NCBI GenBank assembly: GCA_018823175.1
Contig: JAHJIY010000070.1
Span: forward strand, 1 to 64,000
DNA: 64,000 bases
Source: Pseudomonadota bacterium
GTDB taxonomy: Bacteria; Desulfobacterota; Desulfobulbia; Desulfobulbales; JAHJIY01
Direction: 5' to 3'
Part shown: positions 60,757 through 64,000 of the stretch, in pieces
Position numbering within the stretch: position 1 is the first letter of the stretch
Layout: the number at the start of each line of letters is the position of its first letter
Made by a program: the position numbers and the translations under genes
Notes under the pieces: model-generated
What the model was told of the DNA's origin: nothing
Database searches by the model: none
Seen by the model: the letters and a program-made list of their open reading frames with translations, nothing else

Positions 60757-62591
60757 TGAAGTCAATTTTGCCTCAAAACATAAAGTTTAAAAAATACACT
60801 CTTGCTGACCGCCAACAAGTGATCACGCTTAACCGGCCAACGACTCAAAACCTTGCCCTGGGCTGGTGGTTGTTTTCTTTATTGAGCGCCTTTTTCATAT
60901 TGTACCTTTTGGTCGTTCACCCAACTTTAGCAAGAGCTGCCTCGCCGCCAAGTAGTTACACCCAATACACCGAGGCCAAGAATTATTACCAGAACCTGCT
61001 ATCTGACCAAAAGAAAGCCGATTCGCGCCGGAGCTGGCTGACCGGCATCAAAAATTTTCGCCGAATTTACCACGCCCAGCCCGACCACGAAATTGCCCCA
61101 TCCTGCCTGTTCATGATGGCCCGGATGTATAGCGATATGTACAAGCAATTTGACAACCCCCTGGATCTTGGCGAAGCGATCGCCTATTACGAGGATATAA
61201 CTTCACTTTTCCCCAAACACCGTCTGGCTGATGATGCCTTATATGCGATTGGACGGATTTATTTAGAAGATAAAAACAATCCGCAAAAGGCGGCAAAAAT
61301 TTTTACCAGGATCGTTGCCCTTTTTCCTAACGGGGACATGGCGATTCCAGCCGCAGGGCAAATCGAGAAACTGAAAAGAAACTCCGGGGAAAAAACCAGC
61401 GACGACGACACCTTTACAATTCTTGAAGCAGGACCCATCAAACAAAAAATTGGTGCCGATAAACCAGCCGATTCGATAGCAACCAGCAACGAAACAGCCA
61501 ATCTACTACCCCTCAGGTACTGGTCGACCAATAACTATACCAGAGTTGTCATCGAAACTTCCTCCCCGGTAAAATACCAGGAATATCTCCTTGAAAAAAA
61601 TGATAATAATCCGCGCCGGCTTTATGTTGATCTAGAAAATTGTCAAATTACCCCGGACCTTCAGAAAAACATCCCGATTGATGACGGTCTTCTCCGCCGG
61701 GTCAGAACCGGCCAGTATTCCCAGGATAGTGTCCGGATTGTGCTCGACACCCTTTCCCTGGACGACTACAAGATTTTCAGTTTGCAGGAACCGTTCCGCA
61801 TCGTTATTGACGTCAAAGGCCAGAAGAAATCCACAATAACCATCGCCGAAAAATCAACCCCTGAAGCCCCCTCACTGGTTCAGCAGCTCGGCTTGGGGAT
61901 CAGGCGGATAGTTCTCGATCCAGGCCATGGCGGCAAGGACTCCGGAGCTATTGGGCCCGGAGGGATGATGGAAAAAGATATCGTCCTTAATGTGGCCCAC
62001 AAGGTTGCCCAAAAAATGAGAAATGAACTTTCCTGTGAGGTGATTCTGACCAGAGACAAAGATGTCTTTATTCCCCTGGAAGAGCGGACCGCCATTGCCA
62101 ATACCAAAGAAGGCGATCTTTTTATCTCGATTCATGCCAATGCCGACCCGACCAAAAGAGCCCGCGGGGTTGAGACTTATTTTTTAGACCTGGCTAAAAA
62201 CAAAAATGCCATGCAGGTCGCCGCCCGGGAAAATTCCTCATCCGCCAGCCAGCTCAGTGACCTGCAAACAATTTTAAATGATTTAATCCAAAACAGCAAA
62301 ATGCAGGAATCGGTCAAATTGGCGGAATATATTCAGGAGAACATGGTAAACGGCTTAAGCGAAAAATATAGCGATATTAACGACCTGGGGGTAAAACAAG
62401 CCCCGTTTATCGTTTTGATCGGCGCCCGGATGCCCTCTATTTTGTCTGAAATTGCTTTTATCAGCAACCCCAAAGAAGCCAAACGCCTGCGCAGCGACAA
62501 GTTCCTTGACCACGTAGCCGATCAAATAGTGGCCGGCGTCTCACAATATGTCACCGATCTGAACCTGGCTTCTTTGGGTCCGCAATATTAG
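60756..62591 (+). CDS. amiC: N-acetylmuramoyl-L-alanine amidase (AmiC-like, with AMIN domain)
   Basis: 611 residues. An N-terminal membrane segment or long signal (about 35-60) is followed by a TPR-like region (about 68-200), an AMIN domain (about 245-350, 'RVVIETSSPVKYQEYLL') and Amidase_3 (about 385-605). Zinc motifs: 'VLDPGHGGKDSGAIG', 'MMEKDIVLNVAHK' and 'FISIHANA', with the catalytic Glu in 'PSILSEIAFISNP'. It cuts the peptide from glycan during division, guided by AMIN binding to peptidoglycan. The TPR insert is an addition to the usual AmiC plan. Confidence 0.92.
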   Translation: MKSILPQNIKFKKYTLADRQQVITLNRPTTQNLALGWWLFSLLSAFFILYLLVVHPTLARAASPPSSYTQYTEAKNYYQNLLSDQKKADSRRSWLTGIKNFRRIYHAQPDHEIAPSCLFMMARMYSDMYKQFDNPLDLGEAIAYYEDITSLFPKHRLADDALYAIGRIYLEDKNNPQKAAKIFTRIVALFPNGDMAIPAAGQIEKLKRNSGEKTSDDDTFTILEAGPIKQKIGADKPADSIATSNETANLLPLRYWSTNNYTRVVIETSSPVKYQEYLLEKNDNNPRRLYVDLENCQITPDLQKNIPIDDGLLRRVRTGQYSQDSVRIVLDTLSLDDYKIFSLQEPFRIVIDVKGQKKSTITIAEKSTPEAPSLVQQLGLGIRRIVLDPGHGGKDSGAIGPGGMMEKDIVLNVAHKVAQKMRNELSCEVILTRDKDVFIPLEERTAIANTKEGDLFISIHANADPTKRARGVETYFLDLAKNKNAMQVAARENSSSASQLSDLQTILNDLIQNSKMQESVKLAEYIQENMVNGLSEKYSDINDLGVKQAPFIVLIGARMPSILSEIAFISNPKEAKRLRSDKFLDHVADQIVAGVSQYVTDLNLASLGPQY

Positions 62592-62606
62592 AGATCAAAC
62601 AAAATA

Positions 62607-62645
62607 AACCACCCTCAATCTCAAGTAGTCAGAGGGTGGTTTTAA
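62607..62645. terminator. Terminator between convergent amiC and gltD-like genes
   Basis: AACCACCCTC at 62607-62616 pairs with 62632-62641, followed by TTT on the plus strand and by TATTTTGTTT on the minus strand. It can serve both genes. Confidence 0.8.
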
Positions 62646-62691
62646 CTAGTGTCGGCCCGGAAATAAGAACTTTTGTTCAAGAACCAGGGGT

Positions 62692-64000
62692 CTATTCTGT
62701 CGGAATCCTACCTTCTTTCAGATCCTGGCCTTCCAGATAGCGTTTAATCGACTCAGCCGCCTCCTTAGCCTGATAGATAGCTTTAGCCACCGTTTGCGGA
62801 CCCAGTACCGCGTCGCCACCGGCAAAAATACCCTCGACCGAGGTCTGCATCGTAACGGGATCAATTTCGTAAGTCCCCCAACGACTCATCGCAAAATCTA
62901 TCCCATCATTGGCCGTATGATCAACATCCTGACTGATCGCCGGGATGATGGCATCAGCCTCAATCATAAAATTTGAACCGTCAATCGGCACCGGACGACA
63001 GCGCCCCGAAGCATCACACTCACCAAGCTTCATGCGAATGCATTCAATCCTGGTCAGTTTACCTTTCTCGCCGTGAATCTTGACCGGAGCTGCCAGCATC
63101 TCTATCTTAACCCCTTCTTCCTCCAGATGATGAACTTCCGCCATCGAAGCCGGCATCTCTTCTTTGGTCCGCCGATAAAGAATAAATACCTTGTCGGACC
63201 CGGTACGTAACGCTGTCCTGGCACAATCAATCGCCACATTTCCACCACCTACCACGACAACATTGCGACCCAGATTTATTTCTTCACCCACATTAATTTT
63301 ACGAAGATAATCAATACCATGCAGGACCCCTGCCAGATCTTCGCCATCTACCCCAAGTTTACGACTGGCGTGAGCGCCAATACCCATGAAAATCGCATCA
63401 TATCCTTCGACACGCAACTGACTTATAGTTTTGTCCTTGCCGATGGTCACGTTATTAACGATTTCAACCCCGCAATTCTTCAATGCTTCAAATTCGGCAT
63501 TTATGATATTTCGGGGCAGACGATAAGCGGGAATCCCGACCCCCATCATGCCGCCAAGAACCGGCAAACTCTCAAAAATTGTACAACAATATCCTTCATG
63601 GGCAAGATAAAAAGCAGCAGTCATTCCGGCCGGACCAGATCCGATTATCGCCACTTTTTTGTCTTTAGGCAAGGCACAGGCTTTTAAAAGATTCTTCCCA
63701 TTGCTGACCATCCAATCAACAATATATCTTTCAAGCATGCCAATCGAAACAGGCTCGCCCTTTTTCCCTCTAATGCAAGACCCTTCACATTGAAATTCAT
63801 GGGGGCAAACCCGGGAACATATGGCCGGAAGTGAATTTGTTTCGCGGTCGGCCCAATAAGCATCTTCCACCTTGCCTTCACGCAAAAGTTTAATAAAGCG
63901 CGGGATATCATTATGGATCGGACAGCCGTCACGACATTTTGGTTTTTTGCATGAAAGACAACGTTCTGCTTCATAAACCGCTGTTGCATGATCAAATCCG
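62692..64000 (-). CDS. GltD-like NADPH-dependent oxidoreductase (5' end outside window)
   Basis: At least 435 residues, truncated at the right edge. The frame stays open to the edge and adds an N-terminal iron-sulfur motif, 'CLSCKKPKCRDGCP'. Then come 'GSGPAGMTAAFYLAHEG' (FAD) and 'VVGGGNVAIDCARTALR' (NADPH), and 'GIFAGGDAVLGP' near the end. This is the glutamate synthase small-subunit type, also seen in sulfide dehydrogenase SudA and in NfnB-like proteins. Without the neighbouring genes the exact partner cannot be told. Confidence 0.88.
   Translation of the reverse strand, partial: GFDHATAVYEAERCLSCKKPKCRDGCPIHNDIPRFIKLLREGKVEDAYWADRETNSLPAICSRVCPHEFQCEGSCIRGKKGEPVSIGMLERYIVDWMVSNGKNLLKACALPKDKKVAIIGSGPAGMTAAFYLAHEGYCCTIFESLPVLGGMMGVGIPAYRLPRNIINAEFEALKNCGVEIVNNVTIGKDKTISQLRVEGYDAIFMGIGAHASRKLGVDGEDLAGVLHGIDYLRKINVGEEINLGRNVVVVGGGNVAIDCARTALRTGSDKVFILYRRTKEEMPASMAEVHHLEEEGVKIEMLAAPVKIHGEKGKLTRIECIRMKLGECDASGRCRPVPIDGSNFMIEADAIIPAISQDVDHTANDGIDFAMSRWGTYEIDPVTMQTSVEGIFAGGDAVLGPQTVAKAIYQAKEAAESIKRYLEGQDLKEGRIPTE

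Overview
The window looks like a chromosomal segment of a deltaproteobacterium (Desulfobacterota, probably a Desulfobulbales-like sulfate reducer or a relative). This rests on the conserved housekeeping blocks (smpB beside ssrA; HD-nuclease/holB/PSP1/metG/MinD; yggT/divIVA/DUF167; mutS/amidase; a GltD-type flavoprotein), on the tmRNA tag ADDYAYAVAA, on a sigma-54 type pilin promoter and on a Myxococcus-like pilA/pilH/pilI/pilG neighbourhood. The genus cannot be fixed from the sequence alone.

1-8443: an integrated filamentous phage (inovirus) whose right end abuts the 3' end of the tmRNA gene. It carries a CI-like repressor, a gene V-like ssDNA-binding protein, a run of very small translationally coupled coat-protein genes (several under 50 codons), a pIII-like adhesin, a pVI-like protein, a Zot/pI assembly ATPase, an intergenic region with hairpins that probably holds the replication origin and packaging signal, a Rep_trans initiator, two small accessory genes and a tyrosine integrase. 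No secretin is present. The left attachment site lies outside the window.

8444-25304: ssrA, smpB and a PilB/GspE ATPase, followed by two tandem, diverged copies of a complete minor-pilin operon. Each copy reads fimT/gspH, pilW, pilV, pilX, pilY1 and then a small secreted protein of unknown function. Everything here is on the minus strand.

26093-43129: a surface-glycan and type IV pilus island. Sugar-nucleotide genes (Gfo/Idh/MocA dehydrogenase, two DegT aminotransferases, an epimerase, a PglD/NeuD-type acetyltransferase) lead into a GT2, a methyltransferase and a large GT-C-like membrane protein. The major pilin gene with a near-consensus sigma-54 promoter follows, then an ABC transporter plus accessory protein matching PilH, PilI and PilG. 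A second GT2/methyltransferase/GT-C-like triad lies on the opposite strand. The layout suggests a glycosylation system built around the pilin. A ribbon-helix-helix/PIN toxin-antitoxin module interrupts the sugar genes.

43673-64000: mostly core genes: a PurS-PurL fusion, an intact IS481-like insertion sequence sitting in the loop of a palindrome, an HD/OB-fold nuclease, holB, a PSP1 protein, metG, a MinD-like ATPase, yggT, divIVA, DUF167, a YfcE phosphodiesterase, a HIT protein, mutS, an N-acetylmuramoyl-L-alanine amidase and a truncated GltD-like oxidoreductase. Intergenic repeats are frequent: REP-like elements, a 143-bp MITE-like element, a 54-bp hairpin repeat with compensatory stem changes, and a heptamer array.
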